A DNA stretch of 64,000 nucleotides from TK10-74A sp965217625 (GTDB lineage Bacteria; Chloroflexota; Dehalococcoidia; Bin125): contig OZ244557.1 of NCBI GenBank assembly GCA_965217625.1, positions 2,232,001 through 2,296,000 on the forward strand. The letters run 5' to 3'. Of this stretch, positions 30,301-40,513 are shown in pieces; the stretch's first letter is position 1, and every line of letters starts with the position of its first letter. A program made the position numbers and the translations under genes. The notes below the pieces were generated by a model that saw only the letters and a list, made by a program, of their open reading frames with translations, was not told where the DNA came from and made no database searches.

Positions 30301-32928
30301 CTATTCCACGTCGGCGGACGCCGCGAAGGCGCGGCAGGCCTGCGCCCGCTGCGCCTCGTCCAGCGCCTCGCGCAGGCTGCGACGCAGCAGCACCTCGCCC
30401 TCGGTCAGCGAGTCGAGCACCGCCCGCGTGCGACTGATCGTGTCCTCGGTCGGGATCTGCGCCGGGTAGAGCTGGTGGAAGAAGCTGGTCGCGAAGTCCT
30501 TGTCGCGGCCCGCGAAGATCGGCCGGATCTCGGCGAAGAAGCGCGTCACGTACTCGCTCAGCAGCGCCGGATTGTCCAGCCACCAGTCGCGGTTGGCCCA
30601 GAAGCCGCCCATCGCCGATCGGACGATGTGCAGCGACGAGTCGCGGTCCTCGCGGATGCGGGTCCAGGCCGCCGCCTTCACGGACGCATCCGGGCGCGCC
30701 ACCGCGGCCGTCTCCAGCGCTCGCTGCCCGCGGTCGCTTCCGTCCCGTGCGCGCTCGCCGGCCAGGCGCGCATCGGCGTCGGGAAGCGCCTGCGCCGCGG
30801 CCCGGATCGCGAGCGACCAGCGCATGTCCTGGTCCAGCTCGAAGCCCACGATCCCGCTGCCCTCATCGACGAGCCGCCAGGCCGCCGTCACCGATGCCGG
30901 CTCCGCCGCCACGCCCACCAGGTTGCGGGCCCAGGTGATGCGCAGGTCCTGACTCGCGACCCGCGGCAGTTGCTCGGTCGCCAGGTCGAACAGCGCCCGC
31001 GCCTCCGTCAGCCGGCGCGACTCCGGCACGTAGGCGCCGATCGCGTGCTGCGCGTGCGCCAGCGTCGTCGCGACCAGCTCCAGCGCCGGCTCGTGCGGCA
31101 GCTTGGCGTGCACCATCGCCAGCCACTCCGTCGAGCGGAACTGCCGGTCGCGCACCATCTCCCACAGCGACTGCCAGAGCTGCAGCCGCAGCAGCGGGTC
31201 GTCGAAGCGCTCCAGCCGCTCCCGTACGAAGTCCAGCGACGCCGGGTCCAGCGCGATCTTGGCGTAGCCGTGGTCGTCGTGGTTGGGGAACGCGGCCGAC
31301 GGCGCCGCCGCCCCCACCAGCTCCTCGATGACCGTGCGCGCGCCGTCGACGTCGGCGGGCACGGCCGTCCGCAGCGACGGCGCGCCGTCGGCGTCCGCGT
31401 CGAAGAGGGCGATCTCGACGCGGTGCGGGCGCAGCGTCGGGTGGTCGGGCGGCGCGCCCTGCGCCACGGCGAACGCCGACAGGCGGCCGTGCGGCGCCTC
31501 CCACGCGGCGGTCAGCGTGTTCAGCCCGGCTTGCTCCAGCCACAGCTGCGACCACTCCTCCAGGTCGCGTCCCGCCCCGTGCGACAGCGCCGCCAGGAAT
31601 TGGGCCAGCGTCGTGTTGCCCCAGGCGTGCGTGCGGAAGTAGTGGCGCATGCCGTCGCGGAAGCCCTCGCGGCCGATCGCCGCGACGAGCTGCTTCAGCA
31701 CCGATGCGCCCTTGCCGTAGGTGATGCCGTCGAAGTTGAGGAAGGTCGCGTCGGTGTCGGGCACCTCGCCCGAGATCGGGTGCGTCGTGACGAGTTGGTC
31801 CTGCTCGTAGGCCCAGGCCTTCATGCGCGCGTGGAAGGCCGGCCAGGCCCCGCCCCGGAAGCGCGTCGCCTCCTGCATCGCCAGGTACGACATGTACGTC
31901 GCGAAGCTCTCGTTGAGCCAGAGGTCGTTCCACCAGCGCATCGTCACCAGGTCGCCGAACCACATGTGCGCCATCTCGTGCAGCACGACCTCCGCCCGGT
32001 TGAGGCGCTGCAGGTCGGTGGGCGGGTCGCGGAAGACCATGCGCTCGCTGAACGTGATCGCGCCCACGTTCTCCATCGCGCCGAAGTTGAACTCGGGCAC
32101 GAAGAGTTGGTCGTACTTCTCGAACGGGTAGGGCCAGTCGAAGAAGTCGGCGAAGAAGGTCAGCCCCTGCTTCGTGATCTCGAAGAACTCCTCCGGGTCC
32201 ATGTGGCCCGCCAGCGACTTGCGGCAGTAGATGCCCAGCGGCGTCTCGTCGTGCCCATCGCTGATATGGCGGTCGGTGAAGACGTGGTACGGCCCGGCGA
32301 TCAGCGCCAGCAGGTAGGGGCTGAAGATCTGCGTCTGGGCGAACTCGTGCAGCCTGCGCGGCGGCTCCCCGCCGGCGGCGGGGGCGGGCGCGGCGCCCGT
32401 CTCCGGCGCGTTCGACACCACGGCCCACTCGCTGGGCGCCGCCACCCGCAGCCGGTAGCGCGCCTTGATATCGGGCTGGTCGAAGCACGGCAGCATGCGA
32501 TGCGCCTCGTAGGGCTCGAACTGGGTGTAGAGGTACTCGGCGCCGTCCTCCGGGTCGCGGAACTGATGCAGGCCCACGCCGCTGTGGTCGTAGGCGTTGC
32601 GGTACACCACCCGCACGATGTTGGCCTCGCGCAGCAGCGACCCGGGCAACTGCAGCCGGTTGCGCGACCAGCGCACCCCCTCCGCCGCCAGCGCGTCGGC
32701 GTCGTTGACGTCCAGCCGTACGATCTCCTCGCCCGTGCAGTCGAGGAAGACCCCGGCCGCCGGGTCGCGGTGCTCGAAGCGGATCGTGACGTCGCCCTCG
32801 TAGTCGGGCCGGCCCGCGTGCAGCGAGAGCGCGAGGTCGTACTCGACCCCGTGGATCGCGGCTGCGCGATCGGCGGCCTCGACTTGCGTGAGAACGTTCG
32901 GACCGGAAGCGTCGTCGTGAGTGATCAT
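30301..32928 (-). CDS. pepN: M1 family aminopeptidase N
   Basis: 875 residues. GAMENVGAITF near residue 282 is the exopeptidase motif that holds the substrate amino group. HEMAHMWFGDLVT...LWLNESFA near residue 316 is the gluzincin zinc site. FDGITYGKGASVL contains the transition-state Tyr. A long ERAP1-like helical C-terminal domain follows. It removes N-terminal residues from peptides in the cytosol. The order and length match the Streptomyces lividans-type PepN group. I prefer ATG 32928 because GAGGG stands about 5 bases upstream; an in-frame ATG at 32973 adds 15 residues. A TATACT-like -10 lies just before that upstream ATG on the minus strand. Confidence 0.93.
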   Translation of the reverse strand: MITHDDASGPNVLTQVEAADRAAAIHGVEYDLALSLHAGRPDYEGDVTIRFEHRDPAAGVFLDCTGEEIVRLDVNDADALAAEGVRWSRNRLQLPGSLLREANIVRVVYRNAYDHSGVGLHQFRDPEDGAEYLYTQFEPYEAHRMLPCFDQPDIKARYRLRVAAPSEWAVVSNAPETGAAPAPAAGGEPPRRLHEFAQTQIFSPYLLALIAGPYHVFTDRHISDGHDETPLGIYCRKSLAGHMDPEEFFEITKQGLTFFADFFDWPYPFEKYDQLFVPEFNFGAMENVGAITFSERMVFRDPPTDLQRLNRAEVVLHEMAHMWFGDLVTMRWWNDLWLNESFATYMSYLAMQEATRFRGGAWPAFHARMKAWAYEQDQLVTTHPISGEVPDTDATFLNFDGITYGKGASVLKQLVAAIGREGFRDGMRHYFRTHAWGNTTLAQFLAALSHGAGRDLEEWSQLWLEQAGLNTLTAAWEAPHGRLSAFAVAQGAPPDHPTLRPHRVEIALFDADADGAPSLRTAVPADVDGARTVIEELVGAAAPSAAFPNHDDHGYAKIALDPASLDFVRERLERFDDPLLRLQLWQSLWEMVRDRQFRSTEWLAMVHAKLPHEPALELVATTLAHAQHAIGAYVPESRRLTEARALFDLATEQLPRVASQDLRITWARNLVGVAAEPASVTAAWRLVDEGSGIVGFELDQDMRWSLAIRAAAQALPDADARLAGERARDGSDRGQRALETAAVARPDASVKAAAWTRIREDRDSSLHIVRSAMGGFWANRDWWLDNPALLSEYVTRFFAEIRPIFAGRDKDFATSFFHQLYPAQIPTEDTISRTRAVLDSLTEGEVLLRRSLREALDEAQRAQACRAFAASADVE

Positions 32929-33007
32929 CGCGCCCTCGAAGCGGTATGCGTCTGTGCGTGCCTTGGCGAGCATCGAGTATATCGACGCTCTCGCCCACGG
33001 TCGGTCG

Positions 33008-34411
33008 TCAGAGGCGCGGCCAGCGATCCCAGGGCCGCGCTTCCTCGTACGCCAGCGACGCCCGTAGCACCAGGGCGTCCCCGAAGCGCGGCCCCACGAT
33101 CTGCAGGCCGCAGGGCAGGCCCGCGTCGGTCAGGCCGGCCGGCACGCTGGCCGCCGGGTGACCGCTGAAGTTGAACGGGTAGGTCAGCGCGATGGGAACG
33201 AACTTCTCGCCGTACAGCGTGCGCGGGACCGGCCCCGAGGCGGCGAACGCCTCCGTCGGCAGGGTCGGGGTCAGCAGCAGGTCGTACGTCCCGAACAACT
33301 CCGCCGTCCAGACCGTGATCGTCTGGCGCAGCTCCATGAAGCGTCCCATCCGCTCCGGGCCGAGGCCCAGGCCGTGGTCGAGGATCTGCACGACCGTCTT
33401 CCCGTACTCGCTGTGGCGCGTCGTGTAGTCCTGCCAGTGCATCGCGACGTTGTTCCAGGCCATGACGTCGTTCCAGAAGCGGCCGGTCTCCGGGATCGCG
33501 TCGTGGTTCTCCTCCACCTCGTGCCCCAGCTCCCGGAAGACCGCCGCCGCCGCCTCGACCTCCCGCTCGACGTCGGTCTGCAGCCGCGTCACGCCCAGCG
33601 TGCGGTTGAAGGCGATGCGCAGCGGCGGCAGCGGCTCCGACAGCCGCTCCCCGTACGACCGCGGCTCCGCCGGCAGCGTGTTGCGGTCGCGGTCGTCCGG
33701 GCCGGCCATCACGTCCATCAGCAGCACGGCGTCGGCGACCGTCCGGGTCAGCGGCCCGTAGACGCTCGTGTCCATCCAGGCGTCGTGCCGCCGCGGCGCG
33801 ATCGGCACCCGCCCGAAGGACGGCTTCAGGCCGTACAGGCCCGTGTAGCAGGCCGGGATGCGGATCGAGCCGCCCCCGTCCGAGGCCGTCGCCAGGGCCA
33901 GCATCCCCGACGCAAGGGCGGCGGAGGAGCCGCCGCTGGAGCCGCCGGGCGTGCGCTCCAGGTTCCAGGGGTTGCGCGTCACGCCGAAGACCTCGTTGTC
34001 GGTGAAGGCGATCATCCCGAACTCGGGCGTGTTCGTTTTCCCCACCACGATCGCGCCCGCCGCCTTGAGCCGCTCGATGTGCACGTCGTCGAAGTCCGCC
34101 GGCGCGTCGTGCGCGTGCAGCGGCGATCCCAGCGTTGTGATGAACCCCCTCGCGTTCTCCAGGTCCTTGATCCCGGCCGGCACGCCGCCCAGCGGCCCCA
34201 GGTCCTCGCCGGCGGTGAGGCGCGCCGTCTGCGCGGCCGCTTCCGCCCGCGCCGCCTCCGCGTCGAGTTGCACCAGCGCGTTGAGCCGCGGGTTGAGCGC
34301 CTCGACTCGCGCCAGCGTGTGGTCCATCAACTCCAGCGGCGAGATCTGCCTGGCGCGCACGAGCGCCGCCAACTGCCGTATCGACGCGAAGTTGAGGTCG
34401 GTGTCGGTCAT
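33008..34411 (-). CDS. amidase signature family hydrolase
   Basis: 467 residues of the amidase-signature family. The Ser-cisSer-Lys site is visible: PAGIKDLE with the Lys near residue 80, then RTPGGSSGGSSAALASGM with the cis-Ser, and ASDGGGSIRIPACYTGLYG with the nucleophile Ser. It hydrolyses a carboxamide or amino-acid amide; the sequence does not separate nonspecific amidases from GatA-like ones. The lack of gatB/gatC nearby and the C-terminal GLPCGLQIVGPRFGD favour a degradative enzyme. It stands first in a probable minus-strand unit with pepN (79 bases) and the SCO1664-like gene, suggesting a peptide/amide-salvage context. GGGCGG precedes ATG 34411. Confidence 0.88.
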   Translation of the reverse strand: MTDTDLNFASIRQLAALVRARQISPLELMDHTLARVEALNPRLNALVQLDAEAARAEAAAQTARLTAGEDLGPLGGVPAGIKDLENARGFITTLGSPLHAHDAPADFDDVHIERLKAAGAIVVGKTNTPEFGMIAFTDNEVFGVTRNPWNLERTPGGSSGGSSAALASGMLALATASDGGGSIRIPACYTGLYGLKPSFGRVPIAPRRHDAWMDTSVYGPLTRTVADAVLLMDVMAGPDDRDRNTLPAEPRSYGERLSEPLPPLRIAFNRTLGVTRLQTDVEREVEAAAAVFRELGHEVEENHDAIPETGRFWNDVMAWNNVAMHWQDYTTRHSEYGKTVVQILDHGLGLGPERMGRFMELRQTITVWTAELFGTYDLLLTPTLPTEAFAASGPVPRTLYGEKFVPIALTYPFNFSGHPAASVPAGLTDAGLPCGLQIVGPRFGDALVLRASLAYEEARPWDRWPRL

Positions 34412-34558
34412 GGGTCCGCCCTTCGCAGAGCCGGGCGACACGGGCGCCGCCGGGCAGGTTGAGCCTAGCGCCGTCGGCCGCCGAGGGGGCCCGCTGGTAG
34501 CCTGCTTGCCGACGGCGCCAACTCAGTTGCCACTGGGGGCGCCGCGGAGAGGCGAGCG

Positions 34559-36586
34559 ATGGACCCCGAACACGCCGTCCCCTTCGATTACGCGTCGGTC
34601 ACGCCCGACGACGTCGAGGCGGGCATCGACTCGGCGATCGTCCGCGCGGAATCGCTGGTGGGCGAGATCGCCGCCGTGCCCGACGCCGCGCGCAGCGTCG
34701 AGAACACGCTGCAACCCCTGGACGAGATCAGCGACCTGCTGATGCAGGCGGGCGGGCGCTACGGCTTCCTCGCGCAGGTCTCGCCCGACGCCGGGCTGCG
34801 CGGCGCCGCCCACGCGGCCGAGGAGAGGCTGGACACCTTCGCGACCGGGCTGGGCTTTCGCGAGGAACTCGACGCCGCCCTGCGCGCGCTCGACGGCGTC
34901 TCCCAGGACCGCGCGACGGAGCCCGAGGCGTCGCGCTACCTGGACTTCGGCCTGCGCGACTTCCGCCGCAACGGGATGTCGCTGGACGCGGCGCGGCGCG
35001 GCCGCCTGCGCGACCTCAAGGAGCGCCTGGTGCAGCTGGGCATCAGCTTCCGCCGCAACATCGACGAGTACGAGGACGCGATCGTCGTGTCGCGCGCCCA
35101 GCTCGACGGCCTGCCCGACGCCTACATCGACGGGCTCGCGACGGAGCAGTCAGACGGCGCGACCCGCTATCGCGTCTCGCTCGACTACCCCGACATGGTT
35201 CCCTTCATGGAGAACGCCCACGACGGCGCCCTGCGCGAGGAGTTGTTCCGCAAGAACCACAACAAGGCCGCCCAGGCCAACCTGCCGCTGCTGGAGGAGG
35301 CGATCGGCCTGCGCGCCGAGATCGCGTCGATCCTGGGCTACCGCTCGTGGGCGGACTACCAGACCGAGATCCGCGTGGCCCGCTCGCCCGAGATCGTGCT
35401 GGAGTTCCTGAGCGATCTCGAGGCCCGCGTGCGCCCCAAGGCGGCGGTCGACATGGACCGCCTGCGCGCGATCGCCGGGGCCGACTTCGCGATCTGGGAC
35501 TGGCGCTACCTGACGCAGCGCCTGCTGCGCGAGGAGTACCAGGTCGATGCCTTTGAGGTCGCCGAGTACTTCCCCCTCGACGCCGTGCTCGACGGCCTCT
35601 TCCGCGTCTACGAGGGGCTCACCGGCGTGCGCTTCCTGCCCCGCGCCGGCGCCGGCGCCTGGCACCCCGACGTGCGCTTCTTCGACATCGAGGACCTCGA
35701 CGCCAGCGACCGGGCCGGGGGCGCCGTGGTGGGGCACTTCTACATGGACCTGCATCCCCGGCCCGGCAAGTTCGGGCACGCGGCCGCGTTCTCGTTGCAG
35801 GGCGGACGGGCGCAGCCGACCGGCGAGGGGTACCAGGCGCCGGTCAGCGCCATCGTCGCGAATTTCACCAAGCCGACGCCGCACACGCCCTCGCTGCTGC
35901 AGCACTCCGAGGTCGTGACGCTGTTCCACGAGTTCGGGCACATCCTGCACCAGACGCTGACGCGGGCGCGCTACCTACGCTTCTCCGGCACGAGCGTCGA
36001 GCGGGACTTCGTCGAGGCGCCGTCGCAGATGCTGGAGCACTGGTGCTGGCAGCCCGAGGTGTTGCGCGGCTTCACCCGCCACCACCGCAGCGGCGACCCC
36101 ATCCCCGACGACCTCGTGCGGCGCATGATCGCCGCCAAGAACGCCAGCAGCGGCATCGCGACGCTGCGCCAGATCTACTTCTCGCGACTCGACATGGCCT
36201 ACCACGGGCCGCCCTTGCCCGGCGACGGCGCGCCCGGCGACGGGGCGCGCAAGGACACGGACGCCATCGCGCGGGAGTTGCACTCCATCACCGGCTTCCC
36301 GTTCCCCGAGGGGACGCACTTCCAGGCCGGCTTCGGGCACCTCTTCGGCTACGACGCCGGCTACTACGGCTATCTCTGGTCGAAGGTCGCCGGCGACGAC
36401 ATGTTCACCCGCTTCGAGGAGGCCGGGCTGCCCGCGCCTCACGTCGGCCGGGCCTACCGGCGGGGCATCCTGGAAGCCGGCGGGACCCGCGACGGCGATG
36501 CCCTGGTGCGCCAGTTCCTGGGGCGGGAGCCGTCGCCGGCGGCGTTCCTGCGCGATCTCGGCCTCGACCCGGAGGCCCCCTCCTGA
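34559..36586 (+). CDS. M3 family oligoendopeptidase (thimet-oligopeptidase type)
   Basis: 675 residues. The zinc motif HEFGH near residue 457, in VTLFHEFGHILHQTL, is followed 25 residues later by the third ligand Glu in DFVEAPSQMLEHW, as usual for M3. HFQAGFGHLFGYDAGYYGYLWSKV near the end carries the conserved His/Tyr that close over substrate. It degrades short peptides (roughly 5-17 residues) in the cytosol, complementing PepN next door. GGAGAGG at 34546-34552 precedes ATG 34559. A short insertion GDGAPGDGARKDTD around residue 560 looks low in complexity. It is divergent from the amidase gene. Confidence 0.92.
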   Translation: MDPEHAVPFDYASVTPDDVEAGIDSAIVRAESLVGEIAAVPDAARSVENTLQPLDEISDLLMQAGGRYGFLAQVSPDAGLRGAAHAAEERLDTFATGLGFREELDAALRALDGVSQDRATEPEASRYLDFGLRDFRRNGMSLDAARRGRLRDLKERLVQLGISFRRNIDEYEDAIVVSRAQLDGLPDAYIDGLATEQSDGATRYRVSLDYPDMVPFMENAHDGALREELFRKNHNKAAQANLPLLEEAIGLRAEIASILGYRSWADYQTEIRVARSPEIVLEFLSDLEARVRPKAAVDMDRLRAIAGADFAIWDWRYLTQRLLREEYQVDAFEVAEYFPLDAVLDGLFRVYEGLTGVRFLPRAGAGAWHPDVRFFDIEDLDASDRAGGAVVGHFYMDLHPRPGKFGHAAAFSLQGGRAQPTGEGYQAPVSAIVANFTKPTPHTPSLLQHSEVVTLFHEFGHILHQTLTRARYLRFSGTSVERDFVEAPSQMLEHWCWQPEVLRGFTRHHRSGDPIPDDLVRRMIAAKNASSGIATLRQIYFSRLDMAYHGPPLPGDGAPGDGARKDTDAIARELHSITGFPFPEGTHFQAGFGHLFGYDAGYYGYLWSKVAGDDMFTRFEEAGLPAPHVGRAYRRGILEAGGTRDGDALVRQFLGREPSPAAFLRDLGLDPEAPS

Positions 36587-36762
36587 GGATGGCGTCTGAG
36601 CGCCGGGCGATTGCGCCGCGTCGCGTCTTGCAGCACACTCCGATCGGCCGGGCGACGGCGGTGTTGGGGGAATTCACCGGCCGTTTGGCTCCCAGCGGGG
36701 CAGGGCGCGCGCGGGTTCGGGCGGCGCTGACCGGCGGGGCCCACAGCAACAGGGGGTACAGC

Positions 36763-37980
36763 GTGGCGGACGTCCACAGCATCGCCGAGGCCCAGGAGCG
36801 GTTCGGCGCAATCCTGGCGGAGCAGGCCGATCGGGTGGCGCAGATTCGGCAGGCCCCGCCGCCGACCGACTTCAGCGCGCTGCAACCGATCAAGATCGGC
36901 ATCATCGGCGGCGACGGCATCGGCCCGGCGATCGCCGCCGAGGCGCAGCGCCTGCTCGAGGAACTGCTCGCCGCGCCGCTGGCCGCCGGCAAGGTGGAGT
37001 TCGGCACGATCGACGGCCTCACGATCGAGAACCGCGCCGCCCAACTCAAGGCCATCCCGGACGACGTGCTGGCCGAGATCCGCGACTACCACGTCACGCT
37101 CAAAGGCCCCACCACCACCCCCGAGCAGGGCGACGAGTGGCCCAACATCGAGAGCGCCAACGTCGCGATGCGCAAGGAGCTGGACCTCTTCGCCAACGTC
37201 CGCCCCGTCCGCGTGCCGCGCCTGGGCATCGACTGGATGTTCTTTCGCGAGAACACGGAGGACATGTACGCGCTGGGCAGCCAGGGGCTCTCGCTGGGCG
37301 ACCTCAACATGGACTTCCGCCTGATCTCGGACCCCGGCGCCGAGCGCATCATCCGCATGGCCTTCGAGTTCGCGCGGGCCAACGCCAAGGAGTGGGTGAC
37401 GGTCGTGACGAAGGCCAACGTCGTCAAGACGACCGACGGCGCCTTCCTCGACGCCGCCCGCCTCGTCGCGGGGGACTTCCCGGACATCCGCTGGGAGGGC
37501 TGGTACATCGACATCATGACCGCGAAGCTGATCGACCCCAAGCGGCGCTCGAACTTCCAGGTCCTGGTGCTGCCCAACCTCTACGGCGACATCCTGACCG
37601 ACGAGGCGGCCGAGTTCCAGGGCGGCGTCGGCACCGCCGGCAGCGCCAACATCGGCACGCAGTACGCGATGTTCGAGGCCATCCACGGCTCCGCCCCGCG
37701 CATGGTCCGCGAGGGCCGCGCCCAGTACGCCGACCCCTCCTCGATGATTCGCGCCTCCGCGATGCTCCTCAGCCACATCGGCTTCCCCGACCTGGGGCGC
37801 AAGCTCGACATGGCGATGGACCTCTGCGGCCAGTACGAGAAGCGGATCACGATGACCGGCCGCGCCACCGGCGCGACGTCGCGCGAGTTCGGCGATTACG
37901 TCCTGGAGACGGTCCGCGCTGCGGATCTGGACGCGCGCTGGCAGGCGGCCGTCGAGCGGGAGTTGGCGCTGGCGCGCTAA
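36763..37980 (+). CDS. isocitrate/isopropylmalate dehydrogenase family, probable isocitrate dehydrogenase
   Basis: 405 residues. IKIGIIGGDGIGP marks the beta-decarboxylating dehydrogenase fold. TTTPEQGDEWPNIESANVAM places Ser and Asn as in isocitrate dehydrogenases (S-x-N-x-x-M/L-R), and RKELDLFANVRPVR completes the substrate site. MFFRENTEDMY and the metal-binding Asp in LYGDILTDEAAEFQGG follow. Where NAD enzymes carry Asp after HGxAP, this protein has Arg (HGSAPRM), which hints at NADP use. It starts at GTG 36763 with AGGGGG about 6 bases upstream. The 176 bases before it show no gene. An N-terminal 40-residue helical extension precedes the core. Isopropylmalate or homoisocitrate activity cannot be excluded. 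Confidence 0.8.
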   Translation: MADVHSIAEAQERFGAILAEQADRVAQIRQAPPPTDFSALQPIKIGIIGGDGIGPAIAAEAQRLLEELLAAPLAAGKVEFGTIDGLTIENRAAQLKAIPDDVLAEIRDYHVTLKGPTTTPEQGDEWPNIESANVAMRKELDLFANVRPVRVPRLGIDWMFFRENTEDMYALGSQGLSLGDLNMDFRLISDPGAERIIRMAFEFARANAKEWVTVVTKANVVKTTDGAFLDAARLVAGDFPDIRWEGWYIDIMTAKLIDPKRRSNFQVLVLPNLYGDILTDEAAEFQGGVGTAGSANIGTQYAMFEAIHGSAPRMVREGRAQYADPSSMIRASAMLLSHIGFPDLGRKLDMAMDLCGQYEKRITMTGRATGATSREFGDYVLETVRAADLDARWQAAVERELALAR

Positions 37981-37999
37981 CCGCCGCCCGCGCCGGCGC

Positions 38000-39211
<1,212 letters not shown>

Positions 39212-39213
39212 GG

Positions 39214-40479
39214 CTAGGTTCCCATCTCCCAGGAGTGGAGGTACTGTTCCTGCTCCGCCGTCAGCGTGTCGATGCCGACGCCCATCGCGGCCAGTTTGAC
39301 CCGCGCCACGGTTTGATCGATCTCCGGCGGCACGTCGACCACGCGCGGCGGGCCCTGGGGCGGTGATTGAATCAGGTACTCCGCCGCCAGCGCCTGGTTG
39401 GCGAAGCTCATGTCCATCACGCTGGGCGGGTGCCCCTCGGCGGCGGAGAGGTTGACCAGCCGGCCCTCGGCCAGCAGATGCACGCGCCGGTCGCCGGGCA
39501 GGCGGTACTCGTCGACGAAGGGGCGCACCCGGCGCGGCGAACCCTCGCCCGCCATCTCCTCCAGCGCCCCGATGTTGATCTCGACGTTGAAGTGGCCGCT
39601 GTTGGCCACGATCGCGCCGTCCTTCATGACCGCGAAGTGCGCCGCGTCGATCACGTGCAGGTCGCCGGTCGCGGTGATGAACAGGTCGCCGATCGCCGCC
39701 GCGTCCGCCATCGGCAGCACCTCGAAGCCGTCCATCACGGCCTCCAGCGCCCGCGTCGCCTGCACCTCCGTCACGACCACGCGCGAGCCCATGCCCCGCC
39801 CCCGCATCGCGACGCCCTTGCCGCACCAGCCGTACCCGGCGACGACCAGCACCTTGCCCGCCAGCAGCATGTTGGTGGCGCGGATCACGCCGTCCAGCGT
39901 GCTCTGCCCAGTGCCGTAGCGGTTGTCGAAGAAGTGCTTCGTCTCGGCATCGTTGACGGCGATGATCGGGTAGGCGAGCCCCCCGCTCTCGGCCAGCGCG
40001 CGCAGGCGGATGACGCCGGTGGTCGTCTCCTCCGTGCCGCCCAGCACGCCGGGCAGCAGGTCGCGGCGGCTGGTGTGCAGCCGCGCGACCAGGTCCGCGC
40101 CGTCGTCCATCGTCACCTGGGGGCCGTGATCGAGCGCCGCATCGATGTGCCGGTAGTAGGTCGCATCGTCCTCGCCGCGGATCGCGAAGACGGGAATCCC
40201 GTGCCGCGCGACCAGCGCCGCCGCGACGTCGTCCTGCGTGGAGAGCGGGTTGCTGGCGCAGAGCCGCACGCTGGCGCCGCCCGCCTTCAGCGTCAGCATG
40301 AGGTTGGCCGTCTCGGCCGTGACGTGCAGGCAGGCGCTGCAGCGCACCCCCTCCAGCGGCCGCTCGACGCTGAAGCGGGCGCTGATCTCGCGCAGCGTGG
40401 GCATCTCGCGCGAGGCCCAGTCGAGGCGCAGCACGCCCTGGTCGGCCAATCCCGGGTCGGCGATATCCGCGACGGTCAT
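39214..40479 (-). CDS. ahcY: S-adenosylhomocysteine hydrolase
   Basis: 421 residues. The substrate part has CLHVTAETANLMLTLKAGGA, SNPLSTQDDVAAAL and TEETTTGVIRL. The NAD site has LVVAGYGWCGKGVAMRGRGMG (Rossmann GxGxxG), and HFNVEINIGALEE is near residue 305. It splits SAH into adenosine and homocysteine, removing the product inhibitor of methyltransferases. The bacterial/archaeal short form lacks the 40-residue insert of some bacterial enzymes. It starts 34 bases after metF and ends 2 bases before metK. Confidence 0.96.
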   Translation of the reverse strand: MTVADIADPGLADQGVLRLDWASREMPTLREISARFSVERPLEGVRCSACLHVTAETANLMLTLKAGGASVRLCASNPLSTQDDVAAALVARHGIPVFAIRGEDDATYYRHIDAALDHGPQVTMDDGADLVARLHTSRRDLLPGVLGGTEETTTGVIRLRALAESGGLAYPIIAVNDAETKHFFDNRYGTGQSTLDGVIRATNMLLAGKVLVVAGYGWCGKGVAMRGRGMGSRVVVTEVQATRALEAVMDGFEVLPMADAAAIGDLFITATGDLHVIDAAHFAVMKDGAIVANSGHFNVEINIGALEEMAGEGSPRRVRPFVDEYRLPGDRRVHLLAEGRLVNLSAAEGHPPSVMDMSFANQALAAEYLIQSPPQGPPRVVDVPPEIDQTVARVKLAAMGVGIDTLTAEQEQYLHSWEMGT

Positions 40480-40513
40480 CGTCTTCCTTCCGGGCGCGAT
40501 GCCCCTGCCGCCC

